Assembly (NCBI GenBank): GCA_034437895.1
Contig: DAOTTO010000593.1
Span: 1 to 11,476, forward strand
Direction of reading: 5' to 3'
DNA from: JANRLJ01 sp034437895
Lineage (GTDB): Bacteria; Chloroflexota; Anaerolineae; Aggregatilineales; Phototrophicaceae
Length of the DNA: 11,476 nucleotides
The notes under the pieces were generated by a model. It made no database searches, was not told where the DNA came from, and saw nothing but the letters and a program-made list of their open reading frames with translations. Shown one piece after another: positions 1 through 6,715 of the stretch. The translations under genes and the position numbers were made by a program. Each line of letters starts with the position of its first letter. Position 1 is the first letter of the stretch.

Positions 1-146
1 ACGAGCATCAACATTCAGGTGACAGGGTTCGTCGGCAGCGATCCACAGGTGAAGACCGTCGGCGAACAGCAGGTAGCCAGCTTCAGTGTGGCAGTCAATC
101 GTAAGAACGGCGGCGGCAAGAAGCAGACTCTGTGGCTGCGTGTGAA
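1..146 (+). pseudogene. ssb: ssb, 5' fragment (single-stranded DNA-binding protein, interrupted)
   Basis: This is the N-terminal half of an OB-fold SSB. The frame is open from base 1 (TSINIQVTGFVGSDPQVK...), so the start codon lies just outside the window, probably one codon upstream by comparison with the family. The SSB pattern is visible: a first beta strand, G-x-x-G-x-DP, the A-S-F-S-V-A-V-N-R-K strand, then TLWLRV. Coding stops at base 146, two bases into a codon, where a group II intron on the opposite strand begins. Without splicing, the frame runs into intron sequence and ends at 201. Joining 146 to 2550 restores LWLRVNCWNKLADIA, the expected SSB core (compare the family W-x-x-V-x-x-W-x-K-L-A). 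The rebuilt protein would have about 118 residues, short for an SSB and typical of plasmid or phage copies. Because the intron is antisense, this copy should be inactive. Confidence 0.88.
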
Positions 147-188
147 GTCGGGTAGCCAGAGGAGCATTACTTCCCCTCAGCCCCCTCA

Positions 189-222
189 GAACCGTACTTG
201 ACAGTTTCCCATCATACGGCTC
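189..222 (-). ncRNA. Group II intron domain V (catalytic hairpin)
   Basis: This 34-nt hairpin begins GAGCCGTATG and ends GTACGGTTC on the - strand, with a GAAA-type tip in the middle (GGGAAACT). It includes the AGC catalytic triad at positions 2-4. Domain VI follows at 147-188, and the intron ends ...CTACCCGAC. The first domain V base lies within the stop codon of the intron protein. The sequence is typical of bacterial group II introns, and there is no visible damage. Confidence 0.93.
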
Positions 223-1921
223 AAGCCTTCGGTAACGCCCTCTTGCGAGAACGCGGCTTCTCAACATGCAAATGCTGGCTGTGAACTAATCGGTGACAGT
301 TGGGGTGTAGCAGGATGCGGTTTTCGGATTGATCCGCTCCGCCCAAAGAGCGCATCACGATATGATGGTTCTGCCATCCCGTGATTTTCGTGATCTTTTG
401 CTGGCAGATTGGACAAATACCGTTTTGTTCCTTCCACAGGTAGATCAGTTGTCGTCGTCCGCGTAGACTGTTGACCATCTTCAAACCTAACCGCCGCTCG
501 AAGTAGAGTTCCCACGCGGGGTCAAACGGGTTGGCTTCTGCTTTGATCTTGACATGGCGCATGATCGGTAGTCCTGCTGCGAAGTACATTTGACGATAAC
601 CGCCTCGGTACTCTCCATGAAACAGCCAATCACGATTACCTACCCGTTTGAAGTATTTCGCCTTGACCCAGCGTAATCCCTTTTTCGGGTGGCGGCGTTT
701 TGCCCAGCGCCAGATGGCATGGAAAACTTCGTGATCTATTCTGGCGAAGATGGCTTTGCTCACAACATGACGATGATAGTGCGCCCATCCTCGGATAAGC
801 GAGTTCAGCATCATGATAAGCTGTCCCGCTGGAACCGGTTTGTTGTTCTTAACGATGGTACGGACTTTGGTCAACAGTTTCTTGATACTTTTCTTAGATG
901 GCTTGATGAGCAGTTTGTCCCCATAACGGCGAACATTCTGGCTCAGAAAGTCAAAGCCTGTGTCGATGTGGGTGATCCGGGTCTTTTCCTGTGAAAGCTG
1001 TAACCGGCGTTCTGCCAGAAAGGTTTCCACCAGCGGCTTGACCTCGTTTTCCAGCAGTTCTTTTGAGCAACCACTGATGACGAAATCGTCCGCGTACCGG
1101 ATCAGATGGACTTTTGCCTGCTTGCCTGCAAGGGTTGTTGTAGGAAATCGCTGGCGTAGAGCCTTTTCTAATCCATCCAGTGCCATATTTGCCAGCACGG
1201 AGGACGCGATGCCTCCCTGTGGTGTCCCTTCCTGAGTTGGATACAGCCTACCTTTTTCCATGTATCCGGCTTTAAGCCACTTGTGCAGTACAGCTTTTTC
1301 CATCGGGATGTTCGCCATGAGCCAACCGTGACTAATCGTGTCGAAACACGCTTTAATGTCCCCTTCCAATACCCATTTTGCGTTGCGTTCCTGACTAAAC
1401 ACGATGAAACATTGTCCAATGGCATCCTGACAGGAACGTTCTTTTCTGAACCCATAGGAGTTCGGGTCGCCTGTCGTTTCCGCAATCGGTTCGAGCGCCA
1501 GCAAGTAAAGTGCTTGCATCGCCGGGTCGTGCATGGTCGGGATGGACAGAGGTCGCATTTTCTTGGCTTCGAGGTCTTTAGGGATGTAAATGCGGCGTAG
1601 AGGGAGGGGACGATGCCCAATCTGTTGCAGCGCATAGACAGCGTTCAACTTTTTCTTGGGAGTATCCCAGATCGTGCCATCTACGCCCGGTGTATTCTTA
1701 CCAGCATTTTCTGTCACTCGTTTCACCGCCACGACTTTGGCGCTGTGCGAGCGGGTGAGCAAACGTTGCAAGGCTTTGACCTTACCCCATTTACCCATCT
1801 GAGTTGCCTTCACGATACGGGCTTGCAGCCGACGCACGTTCTCATGGGCAGCTTGCCAGTCAATGGCGTGCCACTCCATCAAAGTGTGGGAGACCGCACC
1901 AGTCTGTGTTTCAACCGTCAT
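221..1921 (-). CDS. ltrA: Group II intron-encoded protein (reverse transcriptase / maturase / HNH endonuclease)
   Basis: This 566-residue protein acts in intron splicing and retrohoming. It has an N-terminal RT-associated region (about 15-85, with RRLQARIVKAT and NTPGVDG), RT fingers and palm with YIPK (112-115), TPQGG (233-237) and the catalytic YADD (276-279), and a maturase X/thumb domain (about 365-430, LIRGWAHYHRHV). It ends in an HNH endonuclease domain with C503-x2-C506, H519-H520 and HPNCHRLVH (539-547). All expected key residues are present. The frame is open up to 2095, but I place the start at ATG 1921: AAGGAG lies about 9 bases upstream, and homology-like sequence begins there. 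The TGA stop overlaps the first base of domain V, as in many group II introns. Expression must come from a - strand promoter or a copy elsewhere. Confidence 0.95.
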   Translation of the reverse strand: MTVETQTGAVSHTLMEWHAIDWQAAHENVRRLQARIVKATQMGKWGKVKALQRLLTRSHSAKVVAVKRVTENAGKNTPGVDGTIWDTPKKKLNAVYALQQIGHRPLPLRRIYIPKDLEAKKMRPLSIPTMHDPAMQALYLLALEPIAETTGDPNSYGFRKERSCQDAIGQCFIVFSQERNAKWVLEGDIKACFDTISHGWLMANIPMEKAVLHKWLKAGYMEKGRLYPTQEGTPQGGIASSVLANMALDGLEKALRQRFPTTTLAGKQAKVHLIRYADDFVISGCSKELLENEVKPLVETFLAERRLQLSQEKTRITHIDTGFDFLSQNVRRYGDKLLIKPSKKSIKKLLTKVRTIVKNNKPVPAGQLIMMLNSLIRGWAHYHRHVVSKAIFARIDHEVFHAIWRWAKRRHPKKGLRWVKAKYFKRVGNRDWLFHGEYRGGYRQMYFAAGLPIMRHVKIKAEANPFDPAWELYFERRLGLKMVNSLRGRRQLIYLWKEQNGICPICQQKITKITGWQNHHIVMRSLGGADQSENRILLHPNCHRLVHSQHLHVEKPRSRKRALPKA

Positions 1922-2549
1922 CTGCTTTGTCTCCTTAATCGGTTTCTCAAACGCTCTCGTGAGCGAAGACCAGCGGGAAGTCTGCATGCTTTCGCGTGGA
2001 ATGATGTTAGCTCGCCTTACGACTGCCGCAATCCCTATCCGCTCCATTACAGAACGGCGTTCGCTTGCTCCCGCCTCCTTTACCCGCTGTATCATTAGAT
2101 CGCCTTGCGGCTATCTTACCCGTTGAACGGGAACACATCGGGCTTACCCTGTTCAATCTCGATCACCAGAGGGGTTAGGACGCGCTCTTTACGCCGGTGG
2201 TTGTCAGCCCATGACAGAGGACAAGCAAAGCCCCTGTACCAAACCACATGCCTTTTGGCAAAGCCTGTCAGCACCTTTGGCTTTTCCTTTGTTGACGACA
2301 CTTACGAGCATTCGCATCTGCTCGCCATACCCTCCACGCTAGCCCCAATCCGCCTAGTGCTGGCAGAACCATTCTCACCTCACGGTTTGAACGGCAACCT
2401 TTCGGCTGTGGGTACATTGTCGGCGGGCAATACACGGGTTGTTACCTTCCCGCGCCACCGCCTAGCGTACTATTGATGGAACAATAGGTTCTTTTCAGGA
2501 TATATCAACCTCCTGTCGAACAATGATCGAGACCGCTTTCAGGTCGCAC

Positions 2550-2757
2550 CTGCTGGAATAAACTCGCCGATATCGCGGCGCAGTACGTCAAGAAAGGCTC
2601 GCTGGTTCAGGTGACGACAGAATGGCTGCGTCTGAGTGCGTGGGTTGACCAGAGTGGCACACCGCAGGCAAGTCTGGATTTAGACGCGAACCGGCTGGTG
2701 CTGCTGGATCGGCTAGAGAGCGACAACCTGGAGAGCGGAGAAGATATTCCGTTCTAG
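2550..2757 (+). pseudogene. ssb: ssb, 3' fragment (C-terminal half with acidic tail)
   Basis: This half resumes with the third base of the split codon and then reads CWNKLADIAAQYVKKGSLVQV..., the second half of the OB fold. It ends ...LESGEDIPF and a TAG stop. The terminal D-I-P-F is the classic SSB tail that binds partner proteins. The 68 codons are free of stops, so the gene was probably interrupted recently. The half has no start or ribosome site of its own, and intron sequence precedes it. A terminator follows 23 bases after the stop. Confidence 0.88.
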
Positions 2758-2780
2758 GTGCGATATAGCGTAAGACTAGA

Positions 2781-2814
2781 CAGAAGCGGTGCGAAAGTGC
2801 CGCTTCTGCTTTTT
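2781..2814 (+). terminator. Rho-independent terminator downstream of ssb
   Basis: The 9-bp perfect stem CAGAAGCGG (2781-2789) / CCGCTTCTG (2800-2808) has a 10-base loop and is followed by CTTTTT (2809-2814). The T-run is only on the + side, so it terminates ssb. On the - strand, downstream of the LOTUS gene, the hairpin is followed by no T-run. Confidence 0.85.
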
Positions 2815-2836
2815 GCATACGTCTTGCTTTTCGATT

Positions 2837-3427
2837 TCAGTCGTAAGGCCAGTTTCCAGCAACATTGAAGAGAACTTCGCAGTCGCAGTGTCCACCTAAC
2901 TTGCGAATCAGTTTGGAATTTGCTTCTAGGCTCAAAAAGTCGCGCCGCCTGAGCCACTGTCGTGTTTTACGCAGGGAACCGTCACATCTTTCTGCTCCCC
3001 CTGTCTCGCTTAACCATTGACACAACCGCTCAAATTCCTTCACCGTCATTAAACGCGGTTTAGGCTTACTGGGTGACGGTGTGGGACTTGTCTCCGCATA
3101 GCCTTCTTTTCGTTTAGGTTCAGTCGCCAGCCTGATCCATACATGGGAACGCCCTTTGTGAGTGGGAGCTGACCATTTCACCTTGAAACGCTCAGGATAG
3201 CGCTCAATCAGTTGCAGCAGATTCTTGCATCCGTAATGCGTCGGACTGAAGTCTGGATGATGCGTGCGAAGATAGCTGCCAATCGTGGAAAGATGCTGGT
3301 ATCCGTATGCCTTCTTAGCCATCCGAACAATCTGCTCGATGACATCCAGAAGATCAGGTTCCGATAGCGAATTAGCACTTGAATTAGGAGTCTCAGGGTA
3401 AGTGGTCATACAGTAATTCTTGTTCAT
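2837..3427 (-). CDS. LOTUS/OST-HTH domain protein with C-terminal DUF2695-like domain
   Basis: This 196-residue, probably cytoplasmic protein has two domains. Residues 24-86 (DLLDVIEQIV...LSTIGSYLRTHHPDF...YGCKNLLQLIER..ERFKVKW) match the pattern of OST-HTH/LOTUS domains: a winged helix with the H-P-D-F and Y-G-x-K-x-L landmarks. In this family the domain binds RNA, including G-rich structured RNA. A proline- and lysine-rich linker follows (110-126). Residues 128-190 resemble DUF2695, with C148, a TR-x-W-L segment and the closing GGHCDCEVLFNV. LOTUS in bacteria usually accompanies a NYN/PIN-like nuclease domain, which is absent here. ATG 3427 is the first start; a second ATG is at codon 7, and neither has a Shine-Dalgarno site. 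The gene lies just 3' of the structured RNA on the same strand. Its cellular role is unknown. Confidence 0.8.
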   Translation of the reverse strand: MNKNYCMTTYPETPNSSANSLSEPDLLDVIEQIVRMAKKAYGYQHLSTIGSYLRTHHPDFSPTHYGCKNLLQLIERYPERFKVKWSAPTHKGRSHVWIRLATEPKRKEGYAETSPTPSPSKPKPRLMTVKEFERLCQWLSETGGAERCDGSLRKTRQWLRRRDFLSLEANSKLIRKLGGHCDCEVLFNVAGNWPYD

Positions 3428-3435
3428 TTTAGTCG

Positions 3436-3441
3436 ATTATA
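3436..3441 (-). promoter_or_regulatory. Perfect -10 box for the LOTUS gene (leaderless or nearly so)
   Basis: TATAAT occurs on the - strand, ending 8 bases before ATG 3427. The expected start of transcription (about 3429) falls within a few bases of the start codon. There is no good -35; CTGACG lies only 15 bases upstream. With no Shine-Dalgarno present, a leaderless mRNA is likely. Alternatively, translation starts at the second ATG, 18 bases downstream. Confidence 0.5.
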
Positions 3442-3496
3442 CTGTGTGCAGCATTACGTCAGGAAGCTGAGTTTACACTGAGTTTTTCGTGTTCAC

Positions 3497-3816
3497 TGCC
3501 ACGTATTTTCATGGTACTACGTGTAACGGTGGCAACATACCGATTGGCGCTGCCTTGCAGCAGCGCCAGCGTTGCCAAGCAACGCCGTACCACCTCAGCC
3601 AACAACGATGTGTCTCACATGGGGGCGGAGAAGCAGGGTAGCGCACGGATGTGGCGTAAGCCCGGCTGAGGTGGTCGCCAGCTAAAACGCTGGCACGTCA
3701 AGCGCCCGTGAGGCTGATGTGCCGCGCTCACGCGCAGCACCGCTGACCGCACCTGAAGGTGACGATCAGCGTGTGGGCAGGGTGAACCCCACCCACCGGA
3801 CGCACTTCGCACGTCC
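3497..3816 (-). ncRNA. Large structured RNA candidate, possibly a standalone HEARO/OMEGA-type RNA
   Basis: The 451-base gap between hsdM and the LOTUS gene holds no convincing ORF but many stems. In + coordinates they are: H1 3798-3816; H2 3773-3796 (10 bp); H3 3741-3771 (13 bp, one bulge); H4 3719-3740 (9 bp, GUGA tetraloop); H5 3677-3694 (6 bp); H6 3589-3600 with 3664-3675 (12 bp, perfect, long range, enclosing 63 bases that include a 5-bp hairpin); H7 3569-3585 (7 bp); H8 3545-3568 (9 bp, abutting H7); H9 3500-3505 with 3518-3523. H1-H4 contain six A/C mismatches on the + strand that become G-U pairs on the - strand, so the - strand is the RNA. The length and the many-stem layout with a long-range helix resemble HEARO RNAs, the OMEGA RNAs of IscB/IsrB nucleases. 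That identity is from memory and unverified. No IscB-like ORF adjoins it. Confidence 0.72.
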
Positions 3817-3878
3817 AAAGCAGGCATGACTGCGACTCATGTCTGCAAAGGGCTATCCTGTATAACGCTAAACAGTGG

Positions 3879-5402
3879 CTACTCAGTTTTCATCCACTTT
3901 TTGAGCCGGTTCAATGCCTCGTTTACTTCGCGCCCTTTTTCTTCGATGATAGCGATCAGTTCTTCCGGGGTGCGTGTGTCTTGATCGACCAGCGCATTAG
4001 GATTGACCGCCTTCAGGTCGAAGTTTCGCGCTTCGATGGCAGCGCGTTCTATTGTCCAACTGCGTTCGCTTTCAGCGCGCTGCGGCAGCAGAGTCAGGAA
4101 ATCCTCGAAATCCTTGATCGTCAGTGGCTTACGTTTAGTCACTTTTGTACCAGACAAATCGTAGTACCAGATGCGCTCAGTGGGCTGACCTTTGGTGAAG
4201 AACAGGATATTCGTCTTTACACCTCCGCCAGCGCCGAGGAACGTGCCGGCGGGCAAGCTGACGATGCACCACACGTCGCAATCATCCAGCAGCTTGCGCT
4301 TGGTCTGCACAAATGCGGTTTCATTAGTACGGAACAACACCCCTTCATCCAGCACAATCGCGCAGCGGCTACCTAGTTTGAGACTGTCGATCACATGCTG
4401 CAAAAATAACACCTGCGTGGCGCTGGTCTGATAAGCAAAGCGGGTTTGCGCTTCCGGGCCTTCTTTGCCGCCAAAGGGTGGATTGGTCAGGATGATGTCG
4501 AACTGCTCCGGTGCGCCGTGAAACAGCCCACCGTAAACCACATTCTCGGTGAGGGTGTTGCCATGCCAGATATGCGGCTCGTCGATGCCATGCAGTACCA
4601 GATTCGCCAGCGCGATAGGATAGACCAGCTCGGCTTTTTCCCGCCCGTAGAAGGTGTGCTGTTTGAGCGTTTCGATCTCGCTGCCTTTTAGCGTTGGCCG
4701 CCACAGGTATTCATAGCTTTACGCCAAAAAACCGCCCGTTCCGCAGGCCGGGTCATAAATTGTTTCGCCGATGCGGGGATCAATGACCTGCACTATCGCC
4801 CGGATGACTTCACGCGGTGTAAAGAACTGTCCACCGTCGTTGTTGTTCTCGCCCATGCGGAGCAGCAGTCCCTCATACGCCTGTGACAGCGGGAAAAGAT
4901 GCTGCGAGTCGATAGACGCTTCTCGAATGTCATTGAGCTTGTCCAGCACATCAAGGAAATTGCGCTCGGTGTCAATGCGGACGCGCTCCACACCGGACAT
5001 CAGTTGGCTAATCACGCGCTGGCGTGGCGCGGCATCGGCTTGATCTCGCAGACCGCGTAAATACGGCAGCAGATCGTTATTCACAAAATTGAACAGCGAC
5101 CCAGCACCCGCTTCCCATAGCTGTTCACGATGTGGGGCTTTCGGCGCTGCCCAGTCCTGCCAGCGATAGGGATAGCGCAGCGAGGGCTTGAAGGGGATGC
5201 CGATGGCTTCCGCTTCTTCTGCCTCGCGGGTTTCGCGCTCGTCGAGGATACGCAGAAAGAGAATCCAGGTGATCTCCGGGACGTACTGCATCGCTCCGCT
5301 GACGTTGGAGCGGCGCATAATATCGCACGCGCTCCAAATCGCGCTATTGATGGCTTGATGTGTGGTGAGTTGTTTGCCGTTTTTAGTTGTCACTTGTACC
5401 AA
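3879..5402 (-). pseudogene. hsdM: hsdM, type I DNA methyltransferase subunit with an internal ochre stop
   Basis: This is the modification subunit of the type I RM system, an N6-adenine methyltransferase. Residues 11-160 are the HsdM N-terminal helical domain (AINSAIWSACDIMRRS...FLRILDERE). The GGQFFTPREV motif and AdoMet site DPACGTGGFL (217-226) follow, then the catalytic NPPF at about 307-310. A TAA at 4719-4721 (codon 228) splits the frame just after the AdoMet site. Both sides are in the same frame and there is no other stop, so this is a point change (probably CAA to TAA), not an indel. The full length would be about 507 codons, normal for EcoEI-like HsdM. The start is TTG 5402 or GTG 5393; both overlap the previous gene and have weak ribosome sites. 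The product would lack the catalytic motif unless the stop is read through. Confidence 0.9.
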
Positions 5403-6174
5403 GTTGTTTCTTCAAATAGTCTACAATCTGCGCTTCACTTGATACTAAACTTGAGAATTGTTTATCAGCTACATCGCTAAAACGGGCTAAAACATCACGC
5501 GAAATACTTTTTTGATCTTCAAAGACTGCAACAGATTGGTATTCAATTTTCCAAGTTTTATAAGTGTGCAAATTAATGGTCACATCTCGACAGCGATCAT
5601 TACTACCTATTGCAAAGATATATAATGGTACATCTCGATGATTAACTAAAGCATCAACTGTGTATATTCTTTGTCTATCATATCTAGGGTGATTATAGTC
5701 AAAAGTTAAACGCTCTTCAGGAACTGTAGTTCTCAGCAACTCGCGGAAATCTTCCAAGAAGGTAGCCCGAGCTTGTTCTCTCGACAGATAGGTAATATCT
5801 GTAACGCGCGTCAAAGCCTGCAAAAATGTAAAAATGGCTGAACTTAGCTCGTCATATTTGATTTCGAGACGCAACTCACCATCACGATTATCTATGCCAT
5901 ATTGTCCAAGAACTCGTTCAATAACTTGTTGCCGAGTACCTTTTTTGAGCGAGTTATAATCCATCCAATAACTTAGATGCAGTAAAGTTTCACCTTCATC
6001 CGTGATTACCCAGTTTTGTTGTCCTTCTTGACCACGTAACACAATATTATAGTGATCGCCATCATCCATCGTAAATGGGGTAAGCACAGGAAACCGATTG
6101 TTACCTTCTAGCTCAACAGTAACTTGTTGTCCTATTGCCTGTTGTAAAGTCTCGTTTATCTCTTGGATACTCAT
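5383..6174 (-). CDS. DUF1828/DUF1829 domain protein inside the RM operon
   Basis: This 263-residue soluble protein has no signal peptide or membrane segment. Residues about 28-115 resemble DUF1828 (TPFTMDDGDHYNIVLR, then NWVITDEGETLLHLS). Residues about 155-250 resemble DUF1829 (FDYNHPRYDRQRIYTVDALV, then PLYIFAIGSNDRC). The second half has a D-beta-strand-beta-strand layout that could be a degenerate PD-(D/E)xK nuclease core, but the E-x-K is not clear. The start is ATG 6174, 9 bases after the stop of the upstream gene; the end overlaps the hsdM start. The DNA is AT-rich: 5521-5580 contains 18 G/C of 60. Function is unknown. Context suggests a defence accessory working with the gene just upstream. 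Confidence 0.8.
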   Translation of the reverse strand: MSIQEINETLQQAIGQQVTVELEGNNRFPVLTPFTMDDGDHYNIVLRGQEGQQNWVITDEGETLLHLSYWMDYNSLKKGTRQQVIERVLGQYGIDNRDGELRLEIKYDELSSAIFTFLQALTRVTDITYLSREQARATFLEDFRELLRTTVPEERLTFDYNHPRYDRQRIYTVDALVNHRDVPLYIFAIGSNDRCRDVTINLHTYKTWKIEYQSVAVFEDQKSISRDVLARFSDVADKQFSSLVSSEAQIVDYLKKQLGTSDN

Positions 6175-6183
6175 AGTTTATGC

Positions 6184-6663
6184 TCAAAATAACGGAAGTG
6201 GTTCATCAGAAGGAAAAAGAAAGTTACAATCCGATATAAAACAGTTTAAAGCCCCTCCGAGATCACTATAAAGAGTAGTTACCTCAGCATACGTTTCTTC
6301 CGCAAATCCTCGTGCTTGGTATCTTTCTGTCGCATAATGAATATGGAAATCACGGAATCTATGCCCTTCAATTTTATTTGTGTGTTCGTGCGATTTCCCA
6401 TTGTAGCGACGTAAGAGGAAAAGACTTGTTGTCTCTTTGGGTTCATATCCGAGAATAACTGAGAAGTTTAGCACATTTAAAGTGCTAATCCGAACTTTGA
6501 TATAAAACGTGTTTCCGTCAGCGCCTATAACTTTCAGATCGCCCCGTTTATGAATATCCTCCTTTTTCATCTTGCTACCGATAAGGGTTTCACGATAACC
6601 CGATGGCAGTTGTTTCGATTCATGGATTAACGCAGCGATAGCCTCATCGGTCAATTTAATCAC
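6184..6663 (-). CDS. DUF6978-like small protein, partner of the DUF1828 gene
   Basis: This 159-residue hypothetical protein has a central conserved-looking block, FLLRRYNGKSHEHTNKIEG...DFHIHYATERYQARGF, rich in His and Asn. I associate it with the family now called DUF6978, often next to DUF1828 proteins; the name is from memory. The frame is open upstream to ATG 6786, inside hsdS, but I choose GTG 6663. AGGAG (6674-6678) lies 10 bases upstream, the protein then begins MIKLTDEAIAAL, and the extra N-terminus is only hsdS read in another frame. The gap to hsdS is 52 bases, and the next gene is 9 bases away, so co-transcription is likely. The histidines could bind metal, but I can name no enzyme. 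Confidence 0.72.
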   Translation of the reverse strand: MIKLTDEAIAALIHESKQLPSGYRETLIGSKMKKEDIHKRGDLKVIGADGNTFYIKVRISTLNVLNFSVILGYEPKETTSLFLLRRYNGKSHEHTNKIEGHRFRDFHIHYATERYQARGFAEETYAEVTTLYSDLGGALNCFISDCNFLFPSDEPLPLF

Positions 6664-6715
6664 AACCCAATCTCTCCTAAGTATAGAACGGATTTTCGCT
6701 TTCCGGTATAACCAA

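Larger units (their letters stand above)
147..2549 (-). mobile_element. Group II intron, full length (2403 nt), antisense to ssb
   Basis: On the - strand the element starts with the canonical GTGCGACC at 2549 and ends ...CTACCCGAC at 147, just after domains V and VI. It encodes a reverse transcriptase in domain IV. Both boundaries are fixed to the base because removing 147-2549 restores the ssb frame exactly, with no target-site duplication, as expected for retrohoming or reverse splicing. Domains I-III and the start of IV lie in 1922-2549. That stretch has no other gene; the small open frames there look like chance. The 5' exon in intron orientation ends ...CCAGCAG. The element appears intact. 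The chloroplast-like class is inferred from the domain V sequence and the HNH-bearing protein, not from a full fold. Confidence 0.95.

Noticed and set aside
689..1635. Several open frames on both strands across the RT gene
   Set aside because: They are other-frame readings of the intron protein, which has all its conserved motifs on the - strand.
1922..2095. Longer N-terminus for the intron protein, starting at 2095
   Set aside because: The added 58 residues do not look like the family, and a good ribosome site precedes ATG 1921.
2269..2274. Candidate exon-binding site EBS1 (GTGCTG on the - strand) for the exon end CAGCAG
   Set aside because: Only five of six pairs form and I could not place it in a domain I loop, so it is not annotated.
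2100..2549. Short open frames on both strands, such as 2105-2476 (+)
   Set aside because: They lie in the structured 5' domains of the group II intron and have no ribosome site or recognisable protein sequence.
3773..3799. G-quadruplex in the - strand G-rich run
   Set aside because: Only three usable G tracts are adjacent, and the same bases form a 10-bp hairpin.
3615..3827. 70-codon open frame on the - strand in the structured RNA region
   Set aside because: Its composition follows the hairpins, it shows no family-like sequence, and the stems explain the region better.
3835..3850. ATG on the + strand after the stems (ATGTCTGCAAAG) as a remnant of an IscB start
   Set aside because: The RNA is read from the other strand, and no IscB-like sequence follows on the + strand.
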